A DNA stretch of 64,000 nucleotides from SG8-30 sp964406445 (GTDB lineage: Bacteria; Pseudomonadota; Gammaproteobacteria; Steroidobacterales; Steroidobacteraceae), in the NCBI GenBank assembly GCA_964406445.1, contig CAYORU010000016.1, positions 4,303 through 68,302 on the forward strand, in the 5' to 3' direction. Positions 7,603 through 15,702 of the stretch are shown here, piece by piece (position 1 is the first letter of the stretch; each line of letters opens with the position of its first letter). Both the position numbers and the translations under genes were made by a program. The notes beneath the pieces are model-generated. The model worked only from the letters and a program-made list of their open reading frames with translations, was not told the DNA's origin and ran no database searches.

Positions 7603-8306
7603 GGCCCCATTGTACCGCCCGCCGGCCACGCCGGAGCGGGCAGTTCCCCGCGGCGCAACCGGGCGTCGAGTTCGGCGAGGCGTGCCGGCGTGCCGACGTC
7701 GAACCAGGCGCCGCGGTGATGCTCTCCGGTCGCCCGCCCGGCGGCGATCGCCGCGTCGATGAGCGGCGCCAGCGGGAATTTCCCCGCCGTACAGGACACG
7801 AACAGCGCCGGGTGGTAGGCGCCGATGCCGGCGTAGGTGAGCCTGGCCTCGCCGCGCGTGAGCCGCCCCCCTTCGAGCGCGAAGTCGCCGCGCGGGTGGT
7901 GCGGCGGGTTGTCGACCATGACCAGGTGGGCGTGCGACCCCTCGGGAAGCGCGAGCCGGTCCAGCGGATAGTCGGTCCAGACGTCGCCGTTCACCACCAG
8001 GAACGGCCCGGGACCGAGGAAGTGAAGCGCCTTGTGGATGCCGCCGCCGGTCTCCAGCGCCTCGGCGCCCTCGTCGCTCCAGACGACCGAGAGCCCGTGG
8101 CGCGCGCCGTCACCGACGTGCTCGCGCAGCCGCGCGCCCTGCCAGGCGAGGTTGACGATCACCTCGCGGACGCCGGCCCGCGCGAGTGCGTGCAGGTGCC
8201 AGTCGATGAGCGCCATGCCGCCGACCTCGAGCAGCGGCTTCGGGCGGTCGTCGGTCAGCGGGCGCATCCGCTCGCCGCGCCCGGCGGCGAGCACGATCGC
8301 CCTCAC
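7599..8306 (-). CDS. murU: N-acetylmuramate alpha-1-phosphate uridylyltransferase (MurU-like)
   Basis: A 235-aa nucleotidyltransferase that makes UDP-MurNAc from MurNAc-1-phosphate in the peptidoglycan recycling route that bypasses de novo synthesis (and so fosfomycin). It begins VRAIVLAAGRGERMRPLT with the nucleotide-binding loop, then DRPKPLLEVGG with the conserved Lys, the metal-binding GDVWTDYP, and ends with WFDVGTPARL. GTG 8306 overlaps the amgK stop (GTGA), and its stop overlaps lipA (ATGA). The amgK-murU pairing is the known anomeric kinase/uridylyltransferase pair, which fixes the substrate better than the sequence alone. Confidence 0.92.
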   Translation of the reverse strand: MRAIVLAAGRGERMRPLTDDRPKPLLEVGGMALIDWHLHALARAGVREVIVNLAWQGARLREHVGDGARHGLSVVWSDEGAEALETGGGIHKALHFLGPGPFLVVNGDVWTDYPLDRLALPEGSHAHLVMVDNPPHHPRGDFALEGGRLTRGEARLTYAGIGAYHPALFVSCTAGKFPLAPLIDAAIAAGRATGEHHRGAWFDVGTPARLAELDARLRRGELPAPAWPAGGTMGP

Positions 8307-9343
8307 GCCGCCGCCAGCGCGCGCGCCTGCGCGGCCTCGAAGGCCGGCACGAGACGCCTGCGGAAGAGATCGTCGAGGTCCGCGAGCTCGGCGAAGGCCC
8401 CGGTCACCTCGAGCGCGTAGTCGAGCACCAGCGGCAGGTCGCGCAGGTAGGAGGACTTGCCGTCGCGGTACCACAGGCGCGCGAAGATGCCGAGCACCTT
8501 GAGGTGGCGCTGCAGGCCCATCAGGTCGAAGTCGCGCAGGAAGCCCTCACGCGAGGCGACCATGGGCAGGCCCGCCGCGGCCGCCAGCCCGCGATACTCG
8601 TCCACCCACGACAGCACGCGCTCGCGCGGCCAGCGCACGTAGCAGTCCTTCAGCAGCGAGACGAGGTCGTAGGTCGCGGCGCCGACGGTGGCGTCCTGGA
8701 AGTCGAGCACGCCGGGGTTGTCGCGTTCCACGACCATCAGGTTGCGGGAGTGGTAGTCGCGATGCACGAGGACCGCCGGCTGCGCGAGCGCGGCGGCCTC
8801 GAGGAAGGCGAAGGCGCCGAGCACGACCTCCGTCTCCGCCTGCGAGAGTCCGATGCCGAGGTGGCGGGCGATGAACCACTCCGGCAGCAGCGACATCTCG
8901 CGGCGCAGCTGCGCGGCGTCGTAGCGCGGCAGGCCGGCGGTCGCGGCGAGCGGCGTCGCCTGCAGGCGCACCAGCATCGCGAGCGCGTCGGCGTACAGCC
9001 GGGCGGGGTCGGCGCCTTGGCGCAGCGCCGCGAGCATCTGCGTCGAGCCGAGATCCGACATCAGCAGGAAGCCCTGCGCGGGATCCTCCGCGATCACCTT
9101 CGGCACGTGCACGCCCTGCGCGCCGAGCAGCGTGGCGACCCGCAGGTAGGGCCGCACGTCCTCCTGCTCCGGCGGCGCGTCCATGGCGACCCAGGTCCGC
9201 CCGCCCGCGTAGGCGCGGAAGTAGCGCCTGAAGCTCGCGTCGGCGGACGCCGGCTCGACGCGCTCCGGCGCGCGGCCGAGGGCGCCCGCGAGCCATTCGG
9301 TGAGGCGCTCGAGGCGCGGGTCGGGGGCTTTCGGTGGGGACAT
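8303..9343 (-). CDS. amgK: Anomeric N-acetylmuramate/N-acetylglucosamine kinase (AmgK)
   Basis: A 346-aa aminoglycoside-phosphotransferase-fold sugar kinase. It phosphorylates MurNAc (and GlcNAc) at the anomeric position to feed MurU. ASADASFRRYFR is the start of the N-lobe, VHRDYHSRNLMV is the catalytic loop with its Asp, and GVLDFQDATVGAATYDL is the metal-binding segment. It is the first gene of the minus-strand run and is divergent from lptD, with only 71 bp separating its start from the likely lptD TTG. Cell-wall recycling genes beside an outer-membrane assembly operon are common in pseudomonad-like gammaproteobacteria. Confidence 0.93.
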   Translation of the reverse strand: MSPPKAPDPRLERLTEWLAGALGRAPERVEPASADASFRRYFRAYAGGRTWVAMDAPPEQEDVRPYLRVATLLGAQGVHVPKVIAEDPAQGFLLMSDLGSTQMLAALRQGADPARLYADALAMLVRLQATPLAATAGLPRYDAAQLRREMSLLPEWFIARHLGIGLSQAETEVVLGAFAFLEAAALAQPAVLVHRDYHSRNLMVVERDNPGVLDFQDATVGAATYDLVSLLKDCYVRWPRERVLSWVDEYRGLAAAAGLPMVASREGFLRDFDLMGLQRHLKVLGIFARLWYRDGKSSYLRDLPLVLDYALEVTGAFAELADLDDLFRRRLVPAFEAAQARALAAA

Positions 9344-9371
9344 CGGGAGGGGACGCGACCGGGGGCGACAT

Positions 9372-9377
9372 TATAGA
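9372..9377 (+). promoter_or_regulatory. Predicted -10 box for the lptD operon
   Basis: TATAGA within an isolated AT-rich patch between the divergent amgK and lptD starts, 38 bases before the TTG at 9415. No convincing -35 hexamer is present. The position favours the TTG start over the upstream in-frame GTG 9334, which would lie ahead of the promoter. Confidence 0.45.
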
Positions 9378-9414
9378 CTTGCGGCTCGCCCGGACAGCCT
9401 GCAAGCCCAGTGCG

Positions 9415-11613
9415 TTGAAGCTCCTCCCCCACTCGCTGCTCCTGGTCGCGCTCGCGACCCTGCCGCGCGCCGCCGCGGCCGAGGACTGCGGCCCGCCGCC
9501 CGCCGACCCGGCGGCCGCGGCCGGGCCGCCGGCCGGCGAAGCGGATCCCGGCTCGCGCCCGATCGAGATCACGAGCGACGGCGCCGAGCTGTCGCGCGCC
9601 GGCGAAGGCCGCCTGCTGGGCCACGTGGTGGTGCGCCAGGGCGACCGCACCCTGACCGCCGACACCGCGAGCTTCAACGCCGAGACCCGCGACTTCGAGG
9701 TCGAGGGCGCGGTCGAGTACCGCGACCCGCGCCTGCGCGTGGGCGGCGACAGCGGCAGCTGGAACGGCACCGAGGGCGGCGTGTTCACCGGCACAGAGTT
9801 CGAGCTGCCCGAGCGGCCGGCGCGCGGCACCGCCGGCGAGCTGCGCCTGTCGCCGCAGGGCGACCTCGGCCTGCGCGACGTGATGTTCACGACCTGCCCG
9901 GCGGGCAACGACGACTGGCTGCTGCGCGCAGGCGCCATCGACATCGATCGCCAGGCCCAGCAGGGCACCGGGCGCAACGTGCGCCTCGAGTTCCTCGGGG
10001 TGCCGCTGCTGTACCTGCCCTGGATCTCCTTTCCCGCGGGCCCTGCGCGCCAGTCCGGCTTCCTGTTCCCGAGCATCGGCACCTCGTCGCGCAACGGCTT
10101 CACCGTCGGCGTGCCCTACTACTTCAACCTCGCGACCCACTACGACGCGACCCTGGAGCCGCGGTTCCTCAGCCGGCGCGGCGTCGGGCTCGACGGCCGC
10201 TTCCGCTACCTGACGGAGCGAAGCCAGGGCCAGCTCGAGGGCAGCCTCCTGCCGGGCGACGACCTCGCCGGCGACGACCGCAGCTACCTCAGGCTCGATC
10301 ACCGGACGGACGTCACGCGCCGGCTGCGGTTCACGGCTGCCGGCGAGAACGCGAGCGACAACAAGTACTTCGAGGACTTCCGCAGCGGCGTCGAGGGCAC
10401 CAGCGTCACGCACCTCGAGCGCCGGGCGCGGCTCGAGTGGCTCGGGCGAGGCTTGCGCGTGCAGGCGCTGGTGCAGGACTTCCAGGTCATCGACGAGCGC
10501 ATCGATCCGCTCGACCGGCCGTACGCCCGGCTGCCGTCGATCGGCGCCAAGGGCCGCTGGCCGCTCGGCGGCGGACTGCAGGCAGAGCTCGACGGCGAGG
10601 CCGCCTACTTCGACCGCAACGCCGGCGTGACCGGTGCGCGCCTGGACCTGTCCCCGCGGCTGTCGCTCAGGCTCGGCGGCGCCGGCTGGTTCGTCTCGCC
10701 CTCGGTCGCCTGGAGCTACGCGGGTTACGCGCTCGACGACCTGGCGCCGGGCGAAGACGAGTCGCCGAGCGTCAACGCGCCCATCGTCGCGGTGGATGCG
10801 GGGCTCGTGTTCGATCGCGACGCGACGGCCGATGGCCGCCTGACCCAGACGCTCGAGCCGCGCGTGCTCTATACCTACATCCCGTTTCGCGAGCAGTCCG
10901 GCCTGCCGGTCTTCGACAGCGGCCTGCCCGATCTCGACCTCGTGCAGCTTTTCCGCAGCAACCGGTACGTGGGCGGCGACCGCCTCGGCGACGCGAACCA
11001 GCTCGCCTGGGGCGTCACGAGCCGGCTCCTGCAGACTGCCTCGGGCCGCCAGTTCCTCGCGGCGACCGTCGGCCAGAAGGTGTACTTCGAGTCCCCGCGC
11101 GTGACCCTCGAGGGCGAGGAGCCGGAGCGGCGGGCGAGTTCCGACGTGGTCGGCGAGCTCGAGCTGAACGCCTACCGCAACTGGTCGGTGCGGCTCGCGA
11201 CCCAGTTCGACACCGACGCCTCGAGCACCGTCTTCTCCCGCTTCGGGGTGCAGTACCGGGCGGGCCGCGACAAGGTCGCGAACATCGGCTACCGCTACCG
11301 CGCCGGCCGCATCGCGCAGTGGGAGGCCTCGGCCGCCTGGCGCCTGTCCCCCCGCTGGAGCGTGTTCGGCAGCCAGGTCTACTCGACGCGCGACAGCCAG
11401 GGCATCGACTCCTTCCTCGGGGTCGAGTACGCCTCCTGCTGCTGGCGGCTGCGCGTGGTCGGCCGGCGCTATCTCTCGAACCGCACCGGCGAGCAGGACA
11501 GCTCGGTCACCGTCCAGCTGGAACTGAACGGGCTCTCGTCGGTCGGAACCACCGATGCTTTCCTGGAACGCCGCATTCGTGGATACTCCGGCGACCCGGA
11601 ATCCCCGCCCTGA
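9415..11613 (+). CDS. lptD: LPS-assembly protein LptD
   Basis: A 732-aa outer-membrane protein that inserts lipopolysaccharide into the outer leaflet with LptE. It has a signal peptide (LLLVALATLPRAAAAED), an N-terminal OstA-type jellyroll domain (about 40-150, EITSDGAELSRAGEGRLLGHV) and a long beta-barrel with LPWISFPAGPARQSGFLFP. Four cysteines in the expected places (AEDC, FTTC and a CC pair in ASCCWRLRV) match the inter-domain disulfides of LptD. Most likely start is TTG 9415; an in-frame GTG at 9334 would add 27 residues before the signal peptide. surA follows after 10 bp. Confidence 0.95.
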   Translation: MKLLPHSLLLVALATLPRAAAAEDCGPPPADPAAAAGPPAGEADPGSRPIEITSDGAELSRAGEGRLLGHVVVRQGDRTLTADTASFNAETRDFEVEGAVEYRDPRLRVGGDSGSWNGTEGGVFTGTEFELPERPARGTAGELRLSPQGDLGLRDVMFTTCPAGNDDWLLRAGAIDIDRQAQQGTGRNVRLEFLGVPLLYLPWISFPAGPARQSGFLFPSIGTSSRNGFTVGVPYYFNLATHYDATLEPRFLSRRGVGLDGRFRYLTERSQGQLEGSLLPGDDLAGDDRSYLRLDHRTDVTRRLRFTAAGENASDNKYFEDFRSGVEGTSVTHLERRARLEWLGRGLRVQALVQDFQVIDERIDPLDRPYARLPSIGAKGRWPLGGGLQAELDGEAAYFDRNAGVTGARLDLSPRLSLRLGGAGWFVSPSVAWSYAGYALDDLAPGEDESPSVNAPIVAVDAGLVFDRDATADGRLTQTLEPRVLYTYIPFREQSGLPVFDSGLPDLDLVQLFRSNRYVGGDRLGDANQLAWGVTSRLLQTASGRQFLAATVGQKVYFESPRVTLEGEEPERRASSDVVGELELNAYRNWSVRLATQFDTDASSTVFSRFGVQYRAGRDKVANIGYRYRAGRIAQWEASAAWRLSPRWSVFGSQVYSTRDSQGIDSFLGVEYASCCWRLRVVGRRYLSNRTGEQDSSVTVQLELNGLSSVGTTDAFLERRIRGYSGDPESPP

Positions 11614-11623
11614 CCGGTTCCCC

Positions 11624-12925
11624 ATGAAGACCCAGACCCTGCTGCTGGCCGCCGTGCTGGCTCTCGGCGCGCCCGAGGCGCCCGCGCAGACCCGCGAGCT
11701 GTCCGCCACCGGCGCGCAGCTCGACAAGATCGTCGCCGTCGTCAACGACGGCGTGGTGCTGCAGAGCGAGGTGGACAACCAGGTCGGCCTGATCATGGCG
11801 CGGCTGCGCGAGCAAGGCGGGCAGATGCCGCCGGAACGGGTGCTCCGCCAGCAGGTCCTCGAGCGCCTGGTGCTGCAGGAGATCCAGCTGCAGCGCGCCA
11901 AGCGGCTCGGCGTGACGGTCTCCGACGAGATGCTGAACGCCGGCCTGCGCGACGTCGCCCGGCGCAACAACGTGCCCTTCGACCAGATGCCGGCGCTGCT
12001 CGCCACGCAGGGCATGGACTACGCGACCTACCGCGACGACATGCGCCGCGAGATGACGCTCACGCTGCTGCGCCAGCGCGACGTGCTGCCGCGGATCTAC
12101 GTGTCCCCGCGCGAGCTCGACCAGGCGCTGGAGCGCGAGTCCTCGCAGTCGGGCCGCAACGTCGAGTACGACGTTTCGCACATCCTGCTGGCCCTGCCGG
12201 AATCGGCGACGGTCGACGAGATCGCCGCCGTCGAGCGGCGCGCCGAGGACGTCCACCGGCGCGCCGCGGCGGGCGAGGACTTCGGCCAGCTGGCGCTCTC
12301 CTTCTCGCAGGCGCAGTCGGCCCTCGAGCGCGGCAAGCTCGGCTGGCGCCGCGCCGAGCAGCTGCCGCAGTTCATCGCCGAGGAGGTCGAAAGGCTCGAG
12401 CCGGGGCAGGTGTCCCGCCCCATGCGCACGCCGACCGGCTTCCACATCGTGCGGCTCGACGGCGAGCGCGGCGGAGACGCGCCGATGATGGTCGAGCAGG
12501 TGCGGGCGCGGCACATCCTGCTGCGCCCGACCGAGGTGCAGGACGACGCGACCACGCGGCAGCGGCTGTCGGACCTGCGCGAGCGCATCCTCGCCGGCGA
12601 GGACTTCGGCGCGCTGGCGAGCGTGACGTCGGAGGACCCCGGGTCGGCGACGCAGGGCGGCGACCTCGGCTGGACCGGGCCCGGGACCTTCGTGCCGCAG
12701 TTCGAGCAGGTGCTGAACGGCCTCGAGGAAGGCGAGCTCAGCGAGCCCTTCCGCACCCAGTTCGGTTGGCACATCGTTCAGCTGATGGGCAAGCGGGTCC
12801 ACGACCAGAGCGACGAGGTGCTCCGTCAGCGCGTCTTCTCCGCCCTGCGCGAGGGCAAGGTGGACGAGGAGACCGAGCTCTGGCTGCGGCGGCTGCGCGA
12901 CGACGCCTTCGTCGAGTACCGCTAG
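11624..12925 (+). CDS. surA: Periplasmic chaperone/peptidyl-prolyl isomerase SurA
   Basis: A 433-aa periplasmic chaperone for outer-membrane proteins, LptD included. A signal peptide (residues 1-22, ending PAQT) is followed by the SurA N-terminal domain (KIVAVVNDGVVLQSEVDNQV). Two parvulin PpiC domains follow at about 175-280 (VSHILLALPE, KLGWRRAEQLP, FHIVRLDG) and 285-390 (ARHILLRP, GGDLGWTGPGTFVPQFE, FGWHIVQLMGKR), then a C-terminal helix. The ATG at 11624 is chosen for the signal peptide; the longer frame from 11555 overlaps lptD. It is in an operon with pdxA and rsmA. Confidence 0.96.
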   Translation: MKTQTLLLAAVLALGAPEAPAQTRELSATGAQLDKIVAVVNDGVVLQSEVDNQVGLIMARLREQGGQMPPERVLRQQVLERLVLQEIQLQRAKRLGVTVSDEMLNAGLRDVARRNNVPFDQMPALLATQGMDYATYRDDMRREMTLTLLRQRDVLPRIYVSPRELDQALERESSQSGRNVEYDVSHILLALPESATVDEIAAVERRAEDVHRRAAAGEDFGQLALSFSQAQSALERGKLGWRRAEQLPQFIAEEVERLEPGQVSRPMRTPTGFHIVRLDGERGGDAPMMVEQVRARHILLRPTEVQDDATTRQRLSDLRERILAGEDFGALASVTSEDPGSATQGGDLGWTGPGTFVPQFEQVLNGLEEGELSEPFRTQFGWHIVQLMGKRVHDQSDEVLRQRVFSALREGKVDEETELWLRRLRDDAFVEYR

Positions 12926-12947
12926 CCCCGGCGCCCGGGGTGGGCTG

Positions 12948-13922
12948 ATGCGCCTCGTCGTCACCTCCGGGGAGCCCGCCGGCATCGGCCCGGACCTGTG
13001 CGTGGCGCTCGCCGCGCGCGACTTCCCCTTCGCGCTCGCCGTCGCCGCCGATCCCGGCCTGCTGCGCGAACGCGCCCGGCTGCTCGGCCGCGACCTGGCG
13101 CTGCGCACCTGGTCGGCGGCGGAGGCCTCGCGCCCGCACCGCGCCGGCGGGCTGGCCGTCGTGGGCCATCCGCTCGCCCGGCCCGCCACGCCCGGCCGCC
13201 TCGACCCGGGCAACGCGCGCTACGTGCTCGGCATGCTCGACGCCGCGGCCGACGGCTGCCTGCGCGGCGAGTTCGACGCCATGGTGACGGCGCCGGTGCA
13301 GAAGAGCGTGATCGCCGACGCGGGCATCGCCTTCAGCGGACATACCGAGTACCTGGCGGCTCGGCTCGGCGTCGCGCGACCGGTGATGCTGCTCGCGGCG
13401 GAGGACCGGCTGCGGGTGGCGCTCGTCACCACGCACCTGCCGCTCGCCGCGGTGCCCGCCGCGATCACGCGCGAGGCGGTGCTCGAGACGCTCATCGTGC
13501 TCGACCGCGACCTGCGGGCGCGCTTCCGCCTGCCCGCGCCGCGCATCCTCGCCTGCGGCCTCAATCCGCACGCCGGCGAAGCCGGCCACCTCGGCCGCGA
13601 GGAGATCGAGGTGATCGCGCCGGCGCTCGCCGAGGCCCGGGCGCGGGGCATCGACGTGGCCGGCCCGCTGCCCGCCGACACGCTGTTCACGCCCGCCGTG
13701 CTCGAGGGCGCCGCTGCGGTGCTCGCGATGTACCACGACCAGGGCCTGCCGGTGCTCAAGCACGTCGGCTTCGGGCACGCGGTCAACGTGACGCTCGGCT
13801 TGCCCATCGTGCGCACCTCGGTCGACCACGGCACCGCGCTCGACCTCGCCGGCTCGGGCCGCGCCGACCCCGGCAGCCTGCTCGCCGCCGTGGAGCTCGC
13901 CGCGCGGCTCGCCGGCCCATGA
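12948..13922 (+). CDS. pdxA: 4-hydroxythreonine-4-phosphate dehydrogenase PdxA
   Basis: A 324-aa NAD-dependent dehydrogenase of the DXP-dependent pyridoxal phosphate pathway. The N-terminus TSGEPAGIGPD, the substrate/metal His in SGHTEYLA near residue 130, LNPHAGEAGHLGREE and YHDQGLPVLK with the C-terminal metal-binding His are all conserved, as is SVDHGTALDLAG. Length matches the family (about 330). It lies 22 bp after surA and overlaps the rsmA start (ATGA), the classical surA-pdxA-rsmA order. Confidence 0.96.
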   Translation: MRLVVTSGEPAGIGPDLCVALAARDFPFALAVAADPGLLRERARLLGRDLALRTWSAAEASRPHRAGGLAVVGHPLARPATPGRLDPGNARYVLGMLDAAADGCLRGEFDAMVTAPVQKSVIADAGIAFSGHTEYLAARLGVARPVMLLAAEDRLRVALVTTHLPLAAVPAAITREAVLETLIVLDRDLRARFRLPAPRILACGLNPHAGEAGHLGREEIEVIAPALAEARARGIDVAGPLPADTLFTPAVLEGAAAVLAMYHDQGLPVLKHVGFGHAVNVTLGLPIVRTSVDHGTALDLAGSGRADPGSLLAAVELAARLAGP

Positions 13923-14716
13923 GGCACCGCGCGCGCAAGCGCTTCGGCCAGCACTTCCTGCACGACCCCGGCGTGATCGCACGGATCGTGGCGGCCATCG
14001 ACCCCGCGCCATCCGACCGCATCGTCGAGATCGGCCCCGGCCTCGGCGCGCTGACGCGCCCGCTGCTCGAGCGGGCGGGCCGCGTCGAGGCGGTCGAGAT
14101 CGACCGCGACGTGATCGCCGAGCTGCGCCAGCGCCTCGCCGGCGCCGGCGAGCTGCTGGTCCACGAGGGCGACGCGCTGGAGTTCGACTTCGCCGCGCTC
14201 GCCGGCGACGGCCGGAAGCTCCGGGTCTGCGGCAACCTGCCCTACAACGTCTCGACGCCGCTGCTCTTCCACCTGCTGGCGCAATCGGCCTGCATCGACG
14301 ACATGCACTTCATGCTGCAGCGCGAGGTCGTGGAGCGCATGGCCGCGAAGCCCGACACGCGCGAGTATGGCCGGCTGACGGTCATGCTCGCCGCCGCCTG
14401 CCGCGTCGAGGCGCTGTTCCGCGTGGGCCGCGGCGCGTTCCAGCCCCCGCCGCAGGTCGAGTCCGCGATCGTGCGCATGGTCCCGCTGGCCGAGCCGCCC
14501 TTCCCGCTGCCCGATCGCGCGCGCTTCGCGCGCCTCGTCGCGGCCGGCTTCTCGGGCCGGCGCAAGACCGTGCGCAACTCGCTGCGCGGCCTGGTCGACG
14601 AGGCGGCCTTCGCGGCGGCCGGCGTCGATCCCGGCCGGCGTGCCGACACGCTCGCGCCCGCGGAGTTCGCCGCGCTCGCCGCCCTCCCCGCGCCGGCCGT
14701 CAGCCCGGCGCCGTAG
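13919..14716 (+). CDS. rsmA: 16S rRNA dimethyladenosine transferase RsmA (KsgA)
   Basis: A 265-aa enzyme that dimethylates A1518 and A1519 of 16S rRNA late in small-subunit assembly. RKRFGQHFLHD at the N-terminus, VEIGPGLGALT (SAM motif I), VEAVEIDRD and the catalytic NLPYNVSTPLLF (NLPY) are diagnostic. FQPPPQVESAIVRM and FSGRRKTVRNSLRG lie in the C-terminal domain. In the related operon of enterobacteria the next gene is apaG; here about 3 kb of other genes intervene. The last 17 bases overlap the convergent LysR gene. Confidence 0.97.
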   Translation: MRHRARKRFGQHFLHDPGVIARIVAAIDPAPSDRIVEIGPGLGALTRPLLERAGRVEAVEIDRDVIAELRQRLAGAGELLVHEGDALEFDFAALAGDGRKLRVCGNLPYNVSTPLLFHLLAQSACIDDMHFMLQREVVERMAAKPDTREYGRLTVMLAAACRVEALFRVGRGAFQPPPQVESAIVRMVPLAEPPFPLPDRARFARLVAAGFSGRRKTVRNSLRGLVDEAAFAAAGVDPGRRADTLAPAEFAALAALPAPAVSPAP

Positions 14717-15599
14717 CCTTCGCGGCGCGCGCCTCGATCGCCGCCTGCGCGGCCGGGCGGTGCTTGCGCGCCGGGGTCACCAGGAAGTACCGGGCCACGA
14801 GGTCCGGCAGCGTCCCCGCGCAGGCTACGCCGTAGACCTTGGCGAGCGCCGGCGCAATCAGCATAGGCGCGAAGAACAGCCCCGCGCCCGCCGCGCCGAA
14901 GGCCTCGCGCAGGCCCGCATCGTCGAACTCGCCCACCACGCGGGGCGCGAGGCCGCGGCCGGCGAGCCAGGCGTCGACGAGCCGGCGCGCCTCGCTCCTC
15001 GCCCCGGGCAGCAGCAGCGGCGCGCCGGAGAGGCTCGCCGGGAAGCGCGGCCGCAGCCGCCGCAGCAGCGCGCGCGTGCCGAAGGCGCCGACCGCGGAGG
15101 TGGCGAGCAGCTTCACGCCGAGCCCGGCGGTCTGCGCGGGTACGCCGGTGGCGAGCACCGCGTCGAGCCGCCGCGCCCGCAGGTCCTCGAGGAGCCGGGG
15201 CTCGTCGCCCTCCCTGCACAGGAGCCGCGGCGCCGGGTCCAGCCCGAGCACGGGCTCGAGCAGCTGGCGCGCCACCAGCTTTGGAACGATCTCGTCGACG
15301 CCCACCGCGAAGCTCGCCTGCGGTCCGGCCCCGCTCTCGACGGCCCGCAGCAGGTCCTCGCCGCGACTCAGCATGTCCGTCGCGTAGTCGAGCACCAGCC
15401 GGCCGGTGTCGTTGAGCCGGAGGCTGCGCCCCGCGCGATCGAACAGCGCCCGCCCGAGGTTCTGCTCCAACACGCGCAGCTGGCCGCTGACCGTCTGCGG
15501 CGCGACCGCGAGCGCCGCCGCCGCGCCGGTGACCGAGCCGCTCTGGGCCACGGCCCGCAGGTAGGCGAGCTGGATCAGGTCGAGGCGCCGGAGGTTCAT
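14700..15599 (-). CDS. LysR-family regulator, NhaR-like
   Basis: A 299-aa LysR-type regulator. A winged helix-turn-helix (residues 1-62, GSVTGAAAALAVAPQTVSGQ) is followed by a periplasmic-binding-protein-like effector domain. The effector part GEFDDAGLREAFGAAGAGLFFAP closely resembles the NhaR branch (sodium/proton antiporter activator), but no antiporter gene is nearby. It is divergent from a methyltransferase, its likely target. A perfect 8-bp inverted repeat starts only two bases upstream of its ATG, which suggests autoregulation. The start at 15599 gives the standard N-terminus. It interrupts the rsmA-apaG linkage. Confidence 0.88.
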   Translation of the reverse strand: MNLRRLDLIQLAYLRAVAQSGSVTGAAAALAVAPQTVSGQLRVLEQNLGRALFDRAGRSLRLNDTGRLVLDYATDMLSRGEDLLRAVESGAGPQASFAVGVDEIVPKLVARQLLEPVLGLDPAPRLLCREGDEPRLLEDLRARRLDAVLATGVPAQTAGLGVKLLATSAVGAFGTRALLRRLRPRFPASLSGAPLLLPGARSEARRLVDAWLAGRGLAPRVVGEFDDAGLREAFGAAGAGLFFAPMLIAPALAKVYGVACAGTLPDLVARYFLVTPARKHRPAAQAAIEARAAKATAPG

Positions 15600-15601
15600 C
15601 C

Positions 15602-15626
15602 AGATATCCTGTTTTCCCGGATATCT
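15602..15626. promoter_or_regulatory. Putative LysR-type operator (perfect inverted repeat)
   Basis: Arms AGATATCC (15602-15609) and GGATATCT (15619-15626) are exact complements around a 9-base spacer. The layout, with the conserved ATA-N-TAT-like interior, is that of a LysR recognition site. It sits between the divergent LysR and methyltransferase starts, directly next to the LysR ATG, so it could serve both. Confidence 0.65.
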
Positions 15627-15702
15627 AATAAGAATAATCCGACTTCTCCTGATAAGCGAAGGGCTTCAGACTGCAACCCGATTTCTACCGCCCGAGGTCC
15701 CC

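Noticed and set aside
9094..12015. 973-aa minus-strand frame under lptD and surA
   Set aside because: The plus-strand genes are diagnostic and complete; this is their antisense shadow.
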